Of a stretch of 64,000 bases of DNA, positions 1 to 9,033 are shown piece after piece; within the stretch, counting starts at the first letter, position 1, and each line of letters begins with the position of its first letter. Location of the stretch: assembly GCA_018662005.1 (NCBI GenBank), contig JABJHA010000002.1, forward strand, positions 208,101 to 272,100. Direction: 5' to 3'. Both the position numbers and the translations under genes were made by a program. Under the pieces are notes generated by a model. The model did not search any database. It had not been told where the DNA came from and was given only the letters and a program-made list of their open reading frames with translations. This DNA comes from Rhodospirillaceae bacterium (lineage in GTDB: Bacteria > Pseudomonadota > Alphaproteobacteria > Rhodospirillales > JABHCV01).

Positions 1-1
1 C

Positions 2-427
2 TCGCACCCGTTCTGGGCCACAGGGTTCGCCGATGTTGCCATTGTTCACAATGGTCAGATCACCAATTACTGGAAAATGCGTCGGCGGCTCGAAAAACGA
101 CGTTTTGAATTCAACACGGACAATGACAGCGAACTGATCGCTGTTTATCTGGCCGACAAACTATCCCAAGGGTACAAACTGGCCGATGCGCTGAAGACAT
201 CGATTGACGACATGGACGGCACGTTTTCTTTTCTGGTTTCAACCAAAGGGGAAATCGGTTTCGCCAAGGACCATCTGGCGGCCAAGCCAATGGTCATGTT
301 TGAGAGCAATGAGTTGATTGCAATCGCTTCGGAAGAAGTCTCACTTAATAAATTGTTTCCGGGCGAAGCATTAAGCACGTCGGAACCACCGCCGGGGACA
401 TACGGTACATGGCAACGATCGATTTAG
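2..427 (+). CDS. Class II glutamine amidotransferase subunit (GlxB/MgsA-like), 5' truncated by window edge
   Basis: Reading in frame from base 2 gives about 141 codons ending in TAG at 427. The N-terminus with the catalytic Cys lies before the window. The text matches the middle and end of Ntn-type (GltB N-domain) amidotransferases: HNGQITNYWK, then DSELIAVYLAD, DGTFSFLV and AKPMVMFES. This subunit would hydrolyse glutamine and pass ammonia to the synthase subunits encoded next. It overlaps the following gene by 19 bp, which suggests coupled translation. Amidotransferase, GXGXG, FMN and GlnT genes together are known as glxBCD-glnT in rhizobia and as mgsABC-gmaS (N-methylglutamate synthase) in methylamine users. 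The sequence alone does not separate these two roles. Confidence 0.85.
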   Translation, partial: SHPFWATGFADVAIVHNGQITNYWKMRRRLEKRRFEFNTDNDSELIAVYLADKLSQGYKLADALKTSIDDMDGTFSFLVSTKGEIGFAKDHLAAKPMVMFESNELIAIASEEVSLNKLFPGEALSTSEPPPGTYGTWQRSI

Positions 428-2367
428 CGGCGACTTCTGTCCGCCAAGCCAACGAACAAATACGAAATTTTGGAACCCAGGGTGAAGATGTAGAAGTCAT
501 CAACCCGGATGCCCGCCATCACATCGGGGTTGGGCTTGTCCATAACATCAAAGTCAAGATACGTGGATCGGCGGGTTATTTTTGCGCCGGGTTGACGGAT
601 GGTTGCCGCGTTGAAATTGATAATAATGTCGGCTGGGGACTGGCCGATAACATGCTGGGTGGTTGTGCCATCGTGCGTGGAAACGCCAGTGCCATCGCCG
701 CCGTTGCCATGCGCGGCGGTGAAGTCGTCGTTCACGGCAATATCGGCTCACGTGCCGGTCAAGTGATGAAAGAAGGCACCTTACTGGCCGCCGGCAATGC
801 AAATTTCATGGCCGGATACATGATGTACGGCGGGCGCATAATCATCCTGGGAAATTCCGGTGAAAAACTGGGCCAGGACATGACCGGTGGTGACATTTAC
901 GTCGGCGGCAAGATTGATTCCCTTGGCACTGACGCCCAACAGATCGATTTACCGGGTGAAGAAGAAGACTCGATCCGGGAATTTCTGGAGCACTACCAAA
1001 TACCTTTTAAAGGCGGTTTTCAGAAGGTCGTTAATGCGGGTGAGAAACTGCGCTACGACAGGACCGAACCACGGGTTCGTAATGTTCCGTTTTTTGTTGC
1101 TTCAGGAAAATCCGATTACTGGAATGAAAAAGTACAGGAAGACATTCACGTAAAATCTGTCATTGGCCGCTACCGTATTCGTGGTTACGGGACGACGCGG
1201 GCGTTGCCGCACCTTTCCGACATCGCTTTTAAAAGAGATCTTTCGACCATCAAGGCCGACGCCGATGTCGTTAGAAAGGTTAATTTGGCGACCGAAGTCG
1301 GTGGTCGAAATGGCGGCAAACCTATTTCGCTAAGCATGCCGGTGATGATCGCCCCGATGAGCTACGGCGCGCTGTCAAAATCGACAAAACTTGCCCTCGC
1401 CATAGCCTCGAAAAAATCCGGCATATCGGAAAATACCGGCGAAGGCGGCATGATTGACAAACAACGCGAGGTTGCCGATCAACTGATCTACCAGTGCCTG
1501 TCGGGAAGACTGGGTTGGAATATTCACGACATGCAGCGCGCTGACGGCCTTGAGATTTATATCTCTCAAGGGGCCAAGCCTGGCTTGGGCGGCCAATTAA
1601 TGGCCAAGAAGGTGACCAAAGAAATAGCAACTATTCGCGGCATCCCCGAAGGCATTGATTTGCGTTCGCCATCGCGTCATCCTGATGTTCTGGGGGCCGA
1701 CGATCTGGTCATTAAAATTGAGGAATTCCGCGAGGCGACTGGCTACCGGGTACCGGTGTCAGTCAAGTTGGGAGCCGGTCGCGTTCGCGACGACATTAAG
1801 ATCGCCTGGAAGGACGGTTTTGATTTTGTCGAACTGGACGGCTTGCAGGGCTCAACCGGTGCTGCCGGAAATGAAGTCCTGGAATACGTTGGCATTCCTA
1901 CTCTTTCAGCCATTCAGGAAACCATGGATTCACTGGACGAGGTCGGTGGTCGCGAGGATATGCCGATAGTCCTTATGGGTGGCGTCAAAGATGGCGTCGA
2001 TGCGGCCAAGGCGATTGCTTTGGGTGCTCATGCTGTTGCGGTTGGAACGGCGGCCATAATCGCGGGCGGCTGTATTGCCTGCCTGCAATGTCATGTCGGT
2101 CAATGTGTGGTTGGTATTGCCACACAGGACCCGGAACACGAAAAACGCTACGATACCGATGCTGAGGCTGAGCACATTCACAAGTTCCTGGAATCAGTGC
2201 GCTGGCAAATAGCGGCTATCGCTGATGCCCATGGCTACAAGGAGATTCACCAGTTAGGCCGTGATGATCTGGTTGCCCTAACACCGGAAGCGGCTGAAAT
2301 CACCCGCCTTCCTTACGCCCCTGAATATCGCCAAAACGACAAAAACATGCGTAAGGATGCGCTCTAG
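409..2367 (+). CDS. Fused GXGXG + FMN glutamate-synthase-like subunit (GlxC-GlxD / MgsB-MgsC fusion)
   Basis: 652 aa. Residues about 30-190 form a GXGXG beta-helix rich in glycine repeats (GWGLADNMLGG, GGDIYVGG), as in the C-terminal domain of GltB. Residues about 250-610 form the FMN-binding TIM barrel of glutamate synthase (PVMIAPMSYGALS, GEGGM, VSVKLGAGRV, GGVKDGVDAAKAIALGA). A Cys cluster (CIACLQCHVGQC) fits the 3Fe-4S site. In rhizobial glx and methylotroph mgs operons these two parts are usually separate genes; here they are one polypeptide. It should make glutamate or N-methylglutamate from 2-oxoglutarate and ammonia or methylamine. The ATG at 409 lies inside the end of the amidotransferase gene, and the stop abuts the next ATG. 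Confidence 0.9.
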   Translation: MATIDLAATSVRQANEQIRNFGTQGEDVEVINPDARHHIGVGLVHNIKVKIRGSAGYFCAGLTDGCRVEIDNNVGWGLADNMLGGCAIVRGNASAIAAVAMRGGEVVVHGNIGSRAGQVMKEGTLLAAGNANFMAGYMMYGGRIIILGNSGEKLGQDMTGGDIYVGGKIDSLGTDAQQIDLPGEEEDSIREFLEHYQIPFKGGFQKVVNAGEKLRYDRTEPRVRNVPFFVASGKSDYWNEKVQEDIHVKSVIGRYRIRGYGTTRALPHLSDIAFKRDLSTIKADADVVRKVNLATEVGGRNGGKPISLSMPVMIAPMSYGALSKSTKLALAIASKKSGISENTGEGGMIDKQREVADQLIYQCLSGRLGWNIHDMQRADGLEIYISQGAKPGLGGQLMAKKVTKEIATIRGIPEGIDLRSPSRHPDVLGADDLVIKIEEFREATGYRVPVSVKLGAGRVRDDIKIAWKDGFDFVELDGLQGSTGAAGNEVLEYVGIPTLSAIQETMDSLDEVGGREDMPIVLMGGVKDGVDAAKAIALGAHAVAVGTAAIIAGGCIACLQCHVGQCVVGIATQDPEHEKRYDTDAEAEHIHKFLESVRWQIAAIADAHGYKEIHQLGRDDLVALTPEAAEITRLPYAPEYRQNDKNMRKDAL

Positions 2368-4902
2368 ATGGATAACGTATACAACCTTGATCGCATTAAT
2401 CCGCCATGCGCGCCAGCTGGTTCCGAAGACGATACCGGTGACCCTCATTTTGTACCCGCGCCCTGCCAGGTAGCCTGTCCGGTCGGCACCGATGCGCCGT
2501 CCTACATCGCCCATATCTGGGACGGCAAAATAGAACAGGCTTTTGAAGCCATCACAGCGACAAATCCTTTCAGTTCTATCTGCGGGCGTGTCTGCGACGC
2601 ACCTTGTGAACCGGCATGCCGTCGTGCCGACAGCGACGGGCCGATCGCCATCCGAAACCTGAAGCGATACGTTATGGAAAAACTGGGCCGCGATCACCAT
2701 TTGCCACCGCTCAAGGTCTCTCGCAGTGAGAGTATCGCCATCGTCGGAGGCGGTCCGGCAGGATTAACGGCGGCTCAGGATTTGGCCGAGGCAGGGTTCG
2801 CGGTTCATATTTATGAAATGACCGACCGTTTGGGCGGCATGATGGTCTGGGGTATACCCGCCTTCCGGCTGCCGCCCGGCACCGTAGAGGAGGATCTGGA
2901 GCGCATGCTCAAGCGCTGTCCGGGGATCGAAGTTCATTTGAAAACCGGGCTGGGTGAAGGCGGCGTGACGCTGGACGAATTAAAAGACAAACACGATGCC
3001 GTGTTGCTGACGATTGGTGCCTGGTGGGGCAAGTCCATGGACATACCGGGTGCCGAAAACGAGCGGGTTATTGATGGCGTGGAATTCTTACGTCGCATCA
3101 ATAGTGGTGAGCGACCTGAACTGCCGGATACTGTATTAGTGATCGGCGGTGGGGACGTTGCCATGGATGCCTGCCGCGCCGCCAAGCGCCTGAACGGTGG
3201 TAAGACCGTCAAGGTTCTTTACCGGCGTGGGCCGGATGAAATTCCCGCCCGCAAGGAAGAACTTGAAGACGCCATCAGGGAAGGTGTCGAAATTATCTAC
3301 AACCGGCAACCGGTTGGTGTCGTTGAAGCTGAAGACGGTTTCGCCCTGAGCTGTGTCGAAACCAGTCTTGGCGCGCCCGATGAAGATGGTCGCAGACGTC
3401 CTGAAAACATCGCCGGAAGTGAAAGCGATTTTGCTTGCGGTCTTGTTGTCCTTGCCATCGGCCAATCTGCAGAAAGCGTGGAGCTGGACCGATTAGGCCT
3501 GATGAACAAGGACCGTATAAATACCGATTGGCAGACCATGACCACCGATGATCCTCGGGTATTCGCCGCCGGTGATGGCGCTTTTGGTGGTTCGACCATT
3601 GTCATGGCCATGCAGCATGGCCACCGGGCGGCCTATTACATACGCGCGTTTCTGGATGGTATTTCTGATCCGATGCCCTACCACACACCGTTCAAGACAC
3701 GGCGGGTGGCGGTTTCGCAGGATCCCAATTGGGAAGTCTTCCCACGAATTGAACAACCTTTTCACGGCCTTGGCGACAAACCGGCGGCATTTCCGGAAAT
3801 TATGTCCACTTACACCGACGAGGAGGCCCTTAAAGAAGCCGCTCGATGTTATCGCTGTGATGCCGAAACCGGGTCATCCGATTACACGGTTAAATCCCGC
3901 GAAGATATTTTCGTCATGGCCCGCACCGAACCCGATGATGCGGTCACGCAACGGGCGATCCTTGAAAAAAGGCTTGCACTGAGAGACGATCCTTTTGGTA
4001 AGGATGTGCCAGCTTCATTTGATGATTTGGTGTTTCTGCCAGCAAACCTGTCACGGCTTGTGATTGATCCGTACCGCGACCCCTGCAACGTCTCGACACT
4101 TTTATGCGAAACCCTGAACATCGATTCCCCGTTCATTGTCAGCGGCTTTGATGACGCCCCTGATGAGGTCAAGGCGGCCCTTGCTGAAGGATTGCGACAA
4201 GGGGGGTCAGCCTATGTGGGGCAGGTTGCGTTGGCCGATGACGTCCCCTGGCTACAGTTGATCGCCGAAGGCGACAAAGCCGATGATCGCGCCGCCGTTC
4301 AAATCCATTGCCCTGACGCGGGCAAAGTGACGCGCGTGCGCAAGGCGACCGGCGTTCCTCAAGGGTTAGCGGTGGGCCTAGCCGATCTGGAAACGGCCAT
4401 TGAGTACGCACTTGAAAACGAATTTGATCTGCTGATGCTTCTTGGCAATGGCCCCATCACCTCGCAATGGCCTGAACTGGCTGGCGGGCCTGATTTAAAG
4501 GTCATTCGCGACACACTTGCCACCCTGCGCCGAATGAACCGGGAGGAAGATATCAAAATCGCCTTTTTTGGCGGCATTCGCACCGGCACGGATGGTGCAA
4601 AATTGATCAGCCTGGGAGCCAACGTGATGATTGTTGGCCTCGCCATGGCTTTCGCCATGGGGGGCAATCTGGAAGATGGCAGCATCGTCTTCCATTCCAA
4701 TTACACACCAGAAGACAGGACAGAGGCCGCCACCCTGTTCCTGAAAGCGCTTTCCGGAGAGGCCGCTATTATGGCGCGCTGTACCGGGAAGACCGACGTT
4801 CACAACCTGGAGCCGGAAGATTTGCGATCCATCACCTTGCAGACATCAAAATCCACAGGCATTCCGCTTGCCGGTGCCCGGCCAAAAGCGGTGAGCGAAT
4901 AG
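2368..4902 (+). CDS. GltD-like NAD(P)H oxidoreductase fused to a second glutamate-synthase-like barrel
   Basis: 844 aa, far longer than GltD (about 470 aa). Residues 33-84 carry the Cys set of the Fer4_20 domain (CQVAC, then ICGRVCDAPCEPAC). A first dinucleotide fold starts near 127 (GGGPAG) and a second near 255 (VIGGGDVAMDA), with ALGQSAE-like and AAGDGAFGG motifs at the FAD site, as in GltD. After about residue 510 the protein continues for over 300 aa into a region resembling the end of the FMN glutamate synthase barrel (FFGGIRTGTDGAKLISLGANVMIVG). The catalytic parts of that second barrel look degenerate, so its role is unclear. It starts directly at the stop of the previous gene and is probably the electron-input subunit of the complex. 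Confidence 0.8.
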   Translation: MDNVYNLDRINPPCAPAGSEDDTGDPHFVPAPCQVACPVGTDAPSYIAHIWDGKIEQAFEAITATNPFSSICGRVCDAPCEPACRRADSDGPIAIRNLKRYVMEKLGRDHHLPPLKVSRSESIAIVGGGPAGLTAAQDLAEAGFAVHIYEMTDRLGGMMVWGIPAFRLPPGTVEEDLERMLKRCPGIEVHLKTGLGEGGVTLDELKDKHDAVLLTIGAWWGKSMDIPGAENERVIDGVEFLRRINSGERPELPDTVLVIGGGDVAMDACRAAKRLNGGKTVKVLYRRGPDEIPARKEELEDAIREGVEIIYNRQPVGVVEAEDGFALSCVETSLGAPDEDGRRRPENIAGSESDFACGLVVLAIGQSAESVELDRLGLMNKDRINTDWQTMTTDDPRVFAAGDGAFGGSTIVMAMQHGHRAAYYIRAFLDGISDPMPYHTPFKTRRVAVSQDPNWEVFPRIEQPFHGLGDKPAAFPEIMSTYTDEEALKEAARCYRCDAETGSSDYTVKSREDIFVMARTEPDDAVTQRAILEKRLALRDDPFGKDVPASFDDLVFLPANLSRLVIDPYRDPCNVSTLLCETLNIDSPFIVSGFDDAPDEVKAALAEGLRQGGSAYVGQVALADDVPWLQLIAEGDKADDRAAVQIHCPDAGKVTRVRKATGVPQGLAVGLADLETAIEYALENEFDLLMLLGNGPITSQWPELAGGPDLKVIRDTLATLRRMNREEDIKIAFFGGIRTGTDGAKLISLGANVMIVGLAMAFAMGGNLEDGSIVFHSNYTPEDRTEAATLFLKALSGEAAIMARCTGKTDVHNLEPEDLRSITLQTSKSTGIPLAGARPKAVSE

Positions 4903-5002
4903 GACTTTGGATCTGTTCGGTAACGGGAGAATCCGGTGTCCAGTAAGAACGACAAAGTGTATAAAAAACGACGTCAAATAATTCAGTTTAGGGGAGGTTA
5001 TA

Positions 5003-6310
5003 ATGGCTAAAAATCTGGCCGAAATTGCAAAAAAACGGAAGATCAAATATTTCCTGATAAGTTTTGTCGATCTTTTCGGGGTGCTTCGGGCCAAACTGGT
5101 GCCGGCCCGTGCTATCGCCGGCATGCAAAAGGATGGTGCTGGCTTCGCCGGCTTTGCAGCCTGGCTCGACATGACCCCGGCGCATCCGGACATGTTTGCC
5201 ATTCCTGATCCTGACAGCCTGATCCAACTTCCCTGGAAACCCGAGGTTGCCTGGTTGGCCAGTGACCTGTGGATGGACGGTAAGCCGGTTGCGGCCTCAC
5301 CCCGCGTCATGCTGAAAAATCAATTAGCGAAAGCCAGCAAGAAGGGCTATCGCATGAAGGCTGGCGTCGAGTGCGAGTATTTCCTGACCAACCCGGACGG
5401 TTCCGCCATTTCCGATGGTTTGGATACTCAGGAAAAACCCTGTTACGACCAAAGCGCCTTAATGCGGCGTTATGACGTGGTTTCCGAAATTTGCGACTGC
5501 ATGTTGAAACTCGGCTGGAATCCTTATCAAAACGATCATGAAGACGGCAACGGTCAGTTCGAAATGAACTGGGACTATGACGATGCCCTGAAGACAGCCG
5601 ACAAGCACACCTTCTTCAAATACATGACACGGACAATTGCCGAAAATCATGGTTTTCGTGCGACTTTCATGCCCAAACCGTTCACCAACCTGACCGGCAA
5701 CGGCTGTCACTCTCACGTTTCGGTTTGGGACAAAGCGGGCAAGAAAAACCTGTTTCTGGACAACAAGGATGAAAACGGCCTGTCAAAGGTGTCCTATAAT
5801 TTTCTCGGTGGCATCCTTCACAGTGCCACGGCCTTGTGTGCGGTCTTCAATCCGACGGTCAACAGCTACAAGCGTATCAATGCGCCACGCACCATGTCGG
5901 GCGCGACTTGGGCACCGAACACCGTAACGTGGACCGGCAATAACCGAACTCACATGATCCGGGTGCCTGAGGCCGGGCGCTTCGAGTTGCGCCTGATGGA
6001 CGGGGCCACCAACCCCTATTTGGCGCAGGCCTTTATCCTTGCGGCGGGGCTTGACGGTATTGCCAACAAGCGCGATCACGGCAAACGCAGCGATCACAAT
6101 ATGTATGCCGAAGGTTATAAGGTGAAGGATGCCCAAAAACTGCCTCTGAACCTGCTGGATGCGCTACGCCTGACGGAAAAGAGCAAAGTCCTGAAGGACG
6201 CATTTGGCGCCGATGTCATTGACAGTTATGTCAAACTGAAGATGGACGAATGGTTAAGTTACTGCAGTTATTTGACTGCCTGGGAACGTCAATACACACT
6301 CGATTGTTAG
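5003..6310 (+). CDS. glnT: Type III glutamine synthetase family, GlnT / gamma-glutamylmethylamide synthetase-like
   Basis: 435 aa, the usual length for GlnT/GmaS. The start is supported by GGGGAGG 5-10 bp upstream. The N-terminus has the GlnT signature (VDLFGVLRAKLVPA). Residues about 175-190 carry the metal and glutamate site (DGNGQFEMNWDYDD), followed by GNGCHSHVSVWD and the C-terminal NRTHMIRVPEAGRFELRLMDG site. The family ligates ammonia or methylamine to glutamate with ATP. The co-located glutamate-synthase-like genes and the SoxG-like remnant downstream favour a methylamine (GmaS) role, but rhizobial GlnT has the same context, so the substrate is unresolved. A 100-bp spacer from the previous gene leaves room for its own promoter. 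Confidence 0.85.
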   Translation: MAKNLAEIAKKRKIKYFLISFVDLFGVLRAKLVPARAIAGMQKDGAGFAGFAAWLDMTPAHPDMFAIPDPDSLIQLPWKPEVAWLASDLWMDGKPVAASPRVMLKNQLAKASKKGYRMKAGVECEYFLTNPDGSAISDGLDTQEKPCYDQSALMRRYDVVSEICDCMLKLGWNPYQNDHEDGNGQFEMNWDYDDALKTADKHTFFKYMTRTIAENHGFRATFMPKPFTNLTGNGCHSHVSVWDKAGKKNLFLDNKDENGLSKVSYNFLGGILHSATALCAVFNPTVNSYKRINAPRTMSGATWAPNTVTWTGNNRTHMIRVPEAGRFELRLMDGATNPYLAQAFILAAGLDGIANKRDHGKRSDHNMYAEGYKVKDAQKLPLNLLDALRLTEKSKVLKDAFGADVIDSYVKLKMDEWLSYCSYLTAWERQYTLDC

Positions 6311-6363
6311 GCTTGGAAACTAAATCGTCATGATCCGTTTTTCCGCATGGAACGTTTTCCTTA

Positions 6364-6603
6364 ATGGCCCTACCGGCCAGCGGAGAAGAGACCATCAATG
6401 GGGCTAATAGATCATTACTACGCATCGAGCCCCTGATATTCTGGATAGTCGGCCGTGAGGCTCTGGCTTTGTCGCCAGACGAAGGGGCCGTGCTGGATAT
6501 TTCCCATTCCAGAACCCATATCCGGATTTCCGGTCCCCAGCTCGCGGATTTGTCTTATCTCTGTGGGAAGTACTGTTGGAGGGGGGCGGTTACAGGATCC
6601 TAA
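6364..6603 (+). pseudogene. Remnant of a sarcosine oxidase gamma-like gene (SoxG/MgdD)
   Basis: The 79-codon frame contains SPDEGAVLDISHSRTHIRISGPQLADL, quoted here only as its two hallmarks: LDISHSRT and RISGP. These mark the middle of SoxG-type gamma subunits, which are normally about 180-210 aa. The beginning and end of the family are missing and the frame drifts into non-matching residues after the RISGP stretch. In N-methylglutamate operons, mgdD (SoxG-like) belongs to the dehydrogenase that sits beside mgsABC and gmaS, so its position 54 bp after the synthetase fits. I infer a decayed dehydrogenase subunit. Alternatively it is a short functional protein of this fold. Confidence 0.5.
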
Positions 6604-6685
6604 CCGGAAGTTCGTGAAGCTTTCCAGATGACCTACTAGCAAATTGAAAACCTGTCACTTTCAATTTGGCTTTAATTTCTACTGT

Positions 6686-6699
6686 ATGACATAGATCAA
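6686..6699 (+). promoter_or_regulatory. FNR/Dnr-like box upstream of the cytochrome c gene
   Basis: ATGACATAGATCAA matches TTGAY-N4-RTCAA at nine of ten positions. It lies 99 bp upstream of the dihaem cytochrome start codon. The nearest gene downstream of the cytochrome encodes a Crp/Fnr-family regulator, a plausible binder. Confidence 0.55.
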
Positions 6700-6798
6700 C
6701 GAAACGGTTCATAAAGGTCCATAGGCTTCTGTCACAATTATAAGAGGGGAAAACCCCCTATTTTTGGCACCTTTTAATATCTGACAGAGGAAAAAATC

Positions 6799-7548
6799 AT
6801 GCTCACAGTTCGATTGCTGATTTCGGGATTAATTATTATGGCTTTTGGAATCGTGACGATGCCAATTGCAAAATCAGATGAATTGACGATCAACACCTCC
6901 AATCTTACGGACATCCTTGACGGTGGTATGTTGTACGATAACTGGATCTCCGTTCTGGAGGCTGATAAGCCGGGCGCAACACACGCCTTGTGGCCAGCTT
7001 CCAACACCAAGAAAAAAGGCGGCACCACATGGCGCTGCAAGTCTTGTCACGGATGGGACTTCATGGGCAAGGACGGCGCCTATGCCAGCGGTTCCTACAA
7101 AACGGGAATTAAAGGCATCCGCGCCTCGGCTGGCAAAGCCCCGGCGGAAGTGGCGAAAATGCTCCGCGGTCCGAAACATGGGTACACAGCGGCTATGATA
7201 CCCGACGCTGCTCTCAATAAAGTCGCCCTTTTCGTCGCCAAAGGGCAATACAGTCTTGATGTATATATCGACCGTGCTAGTAAAAAAGCCAAGGGTAACG
7301 TTGCAATAGGCAAGGTCTTTTACGACACCAGTTGCAACCGCTGCCATGGCGACGATGGCAGAGAAATGAACTTTAAGACTCCAGACAAACCCGAATATTT
7401 AGGCACCCTTTCCAACGGGAATCCGTGGGAAACCATCAATAAAATAAGGCACGGTCAACCGGACTCGCAAATGCCGGCACTTGGCGCTTTGGGTCTTCAG
7501 ACCATGGCCGACATTTTGGCCTATCTTCAAACCTTGCCGCTTAAATAG
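6799..7548 (+). CDS. Periplasmic dihaem c-type cytochrome
   Basis: 249 aa. The N-terminus has a hydrophobic signal segment (residues 5-24), so export is expected. Two haem c motifs are visible: CKSCH at 80-84 and CNRCH at 179-183, with GDDG after the second as in many class I domains. The C-terminal MPALGALG stretch would supply a Met axial ligand. The start is preceded by AGAGGAAAAA. Such proteins pass electrons in the periplasm to oxidases or reductases. No enzyme partner is adjacent, so the acceptor is unknown. The FNR-like box upstream suggests oxygen- or NO-responsive expression. Confidence 0.85.
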   Translation: MLTVRLLISGLIIMAFGIVTMPIAKSDELTINTSNLTDILDGGMLYDNWISVLEADKPGATHALWPASNTKKKGGTTWRCKSCHGWDFMGKDGAYASGSYKTGIKGIRASAGKAPAEVAKMLRGPKHGYTAAMIPDAALNKVALFVAKGQYSLDVYIDRASKKAKGNVAIGKVFYDTSCNRCHGDDGREMNFKTPDKPEYLGTLSNGNPWETINKIRHGQPDSQMPALGALGLQTMADILAYLQTLPLK

Positions 7549-7582
7549 CCGTTCCGTTCTCACATTAGCTTAAACTAGGTAT

Positions 7583-7602
7583 CCGGTCCCTTCGGGGGCC
7601 GG
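7583..7602 (+). terminator. GC-rich hairpin after the cytochrome gene
   Basis: CCGGTCCC-TTCG-GGGGCCGG forms a stable stem with a TTCG tetraloop 35 bp after the cytochrome stop. No clear T-run follows, so it may be a weak terminator or a 3' mRNA stabiliser. Confidence 0.45.
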
Positions 7603-7611
7603 TTAGGGAGC

Positions 7612-7625
7612 GTGATCTATGTCAA
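7612..7625 (+). promoter_or_regulatory. FNR/Dnr-like box upstream of the Crp/Fnr regulator gene
   Basis: GTGATCTATGTCAA fits TTGAY-N4-RTCAA with one mismatch, 80 bp upstream of the regulator start codon. It could mediate autoregulation or control by another Fnr-type protein. Confidence 0.45.
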
Positions 7626-7705
7626 TGCAAGTGGCAGAAAGAAATGGTTGTTAGGGCGCGCCATAGGCATACCCTTCTCGGCAAGGTGAGCAGGAAAGCT
7701 AGTTA

Positions 7706-8437
7706 ATGAAAACCATCAACATTATAGGCAAAGCAGCCTGCCTAACCGGTAGAATGGCTCAAGGCACGGAATGGTCGGTCCTGACGCGGGAAGAAATTGA
7801 AATCTTCAATGAGAATGTTATTTGCAGAATCTATGACGCGGGCGAAACCATTTTCTACGAGAGGGATGACTGCAAAGGCCTCTATCTCGTTGAAGATGGG
7901 CTGGTCGGGGTCAGGAAAATCGATATAGAGGGGGGGCAGGTTCTCATCCGACTGGCCAATCCTGGAGACACCCTTGGCTATCGCCCTTTGCTGGCCGGAG
8001 AGAAACACCGGGCGGGGGCGGATGTCATTCAGCGGGCAAGGATATGTTTCCTGCCGAAAACGATCACGAATCGCTTATTCATCAGCAACCCGGAACTGGG
8101 TGCCGGATTCCTTCAACGTACCGCGCAAGCGCTTGGCGCAGCTGATGAGCGATTTTTTGAAACCGTCACCCTGCCAGCCCGGGTTCGCTTCATTCACTTG
8201 CTAATGTTAATGAGAAAGAACTACGGCTCAATCATCGAAGACGGGAGTCTTTCTTTGGAACTGCCATTAACGCGCCGGGACATAGCTTCAATGCTGGGAA
8301 TAAAGGCTGAGTCATTATCGCGTGTTGTCCGTGATATTGAGTCTGAAGGCCTCGCCCATTTTTCCGGCAAACGGATAAAAGTTGCTAATCCAAATTTGCT
8401 TCTTGAGGAATTGGATGCCGGTCTTTGCTTGTTGTAG
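7706..8437 (+). CDS. Crp/Fnr-family transcriptional regulator
   Basis: 243 aa. Residues about 20-130 form a cyclic-nucleotide-binding-type beta barrel (GETIFYERDDCKGLYLVEDG, GDTLGYRPLL). A long dimer helix follows, and residues about 188-215 give the Crp-type helix-turn-helix (TRRDIASMLGIKAESLSRVV). The N-terminal Cys spacing of true FNR is absent (Cys at 12, 40, 56, 113 and 241), so an oxygen-sensing 4Fe-4S cluster of the FNR kind is unlikely; a Dnr/Nnr-like or ligand-free mode is possible. FNR-like boxes lie upstream of this gene and of the neighbouring cytochrome, consistent with a small local regulon. Confidence 0.85.
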   Translation: MKTINIIGKAACLTGRMAQGTEWSVLTREEIEIFNENVICRIYDAGETIFYERDDCKGLYLVEDGLVGVRKIDIEGGQVLIRLANPGDTLGYRPLLAGEKHRAGADVIQRARICFLPKTITNRLFISNPELGAGFLQRTAQALGAADERFFETVTLPARVRFIHLLMLMRKNYGSIIEDGSLSLELPLTRRDIASMLGIKAESLSRVVRDIESEGLAHFSGKRIKVANPNLLLEELDAGLCLL

Positions 8438-9033
8438 CGTCTGAATCGGACAACGCAATTTCCACCACGCTCTCTAACAATTATTCAATGCCTGCATAGC
8501 ACCGGAAAACTGCCATTATCTATGAATGACTGATTTTATATTCCAATTTTAATAATCAGGACGAGGATCAGTTTACCTGAATTTTTTTATATTAGAGATT
8601 ATATAAAATGAAAAAGGGTACGAGAATTATTACTAATATCCACACAAAGGCCAGCCATTTCTCCTTCCAAAAAAGCCATATTTGGGAAATGTCGTATCGT
8701 GGCCCCGAATCGGAATCAACATGTTTCATCCGCTCCATCCCTTGTTTAAATTTAGTGACCTAATACTTCTGTAATGTCGAAATTTCCATTTACGTCACAA
8801 CGCCTGATAACGAATAGGTGAATTTTTTGGATATCCGCCCCTGCCTATGCCAAGCTCATTGCTTGTTTAATTGATTTTTGTAGTCAATAACCGGTAAAAT
8901 TAGCAGAGACCAAACCGCCAACAATTGATCTATGTTATGATCCTTTTCATTTTGCTGTCGGCGGCTTGCCAACCACTGTTTTCCTATCGACGTCACAATG
9001 TCCGCTTCGGGTCAAAAGCAGCCCTAATTATCA
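8438..9033. other. Non-coding, AT-rich stretch without a convincing gene
   Basis: About 600 bp between the regulator and the IS6-type element. Short open frames here (for example a 51-codon frame from 8608) have no recognisable motif or good ribosome site. No tRNA, repeat array or strong terminator was seen. Confidence 0.6.

Noticed and set aside
6741..6760. Terminator formed by AGGGG/CCCCT before the cytochrome gene
   Set aside because: The stem is only five bases with no T-run, and it lies between the FNR-like box and the start codon.
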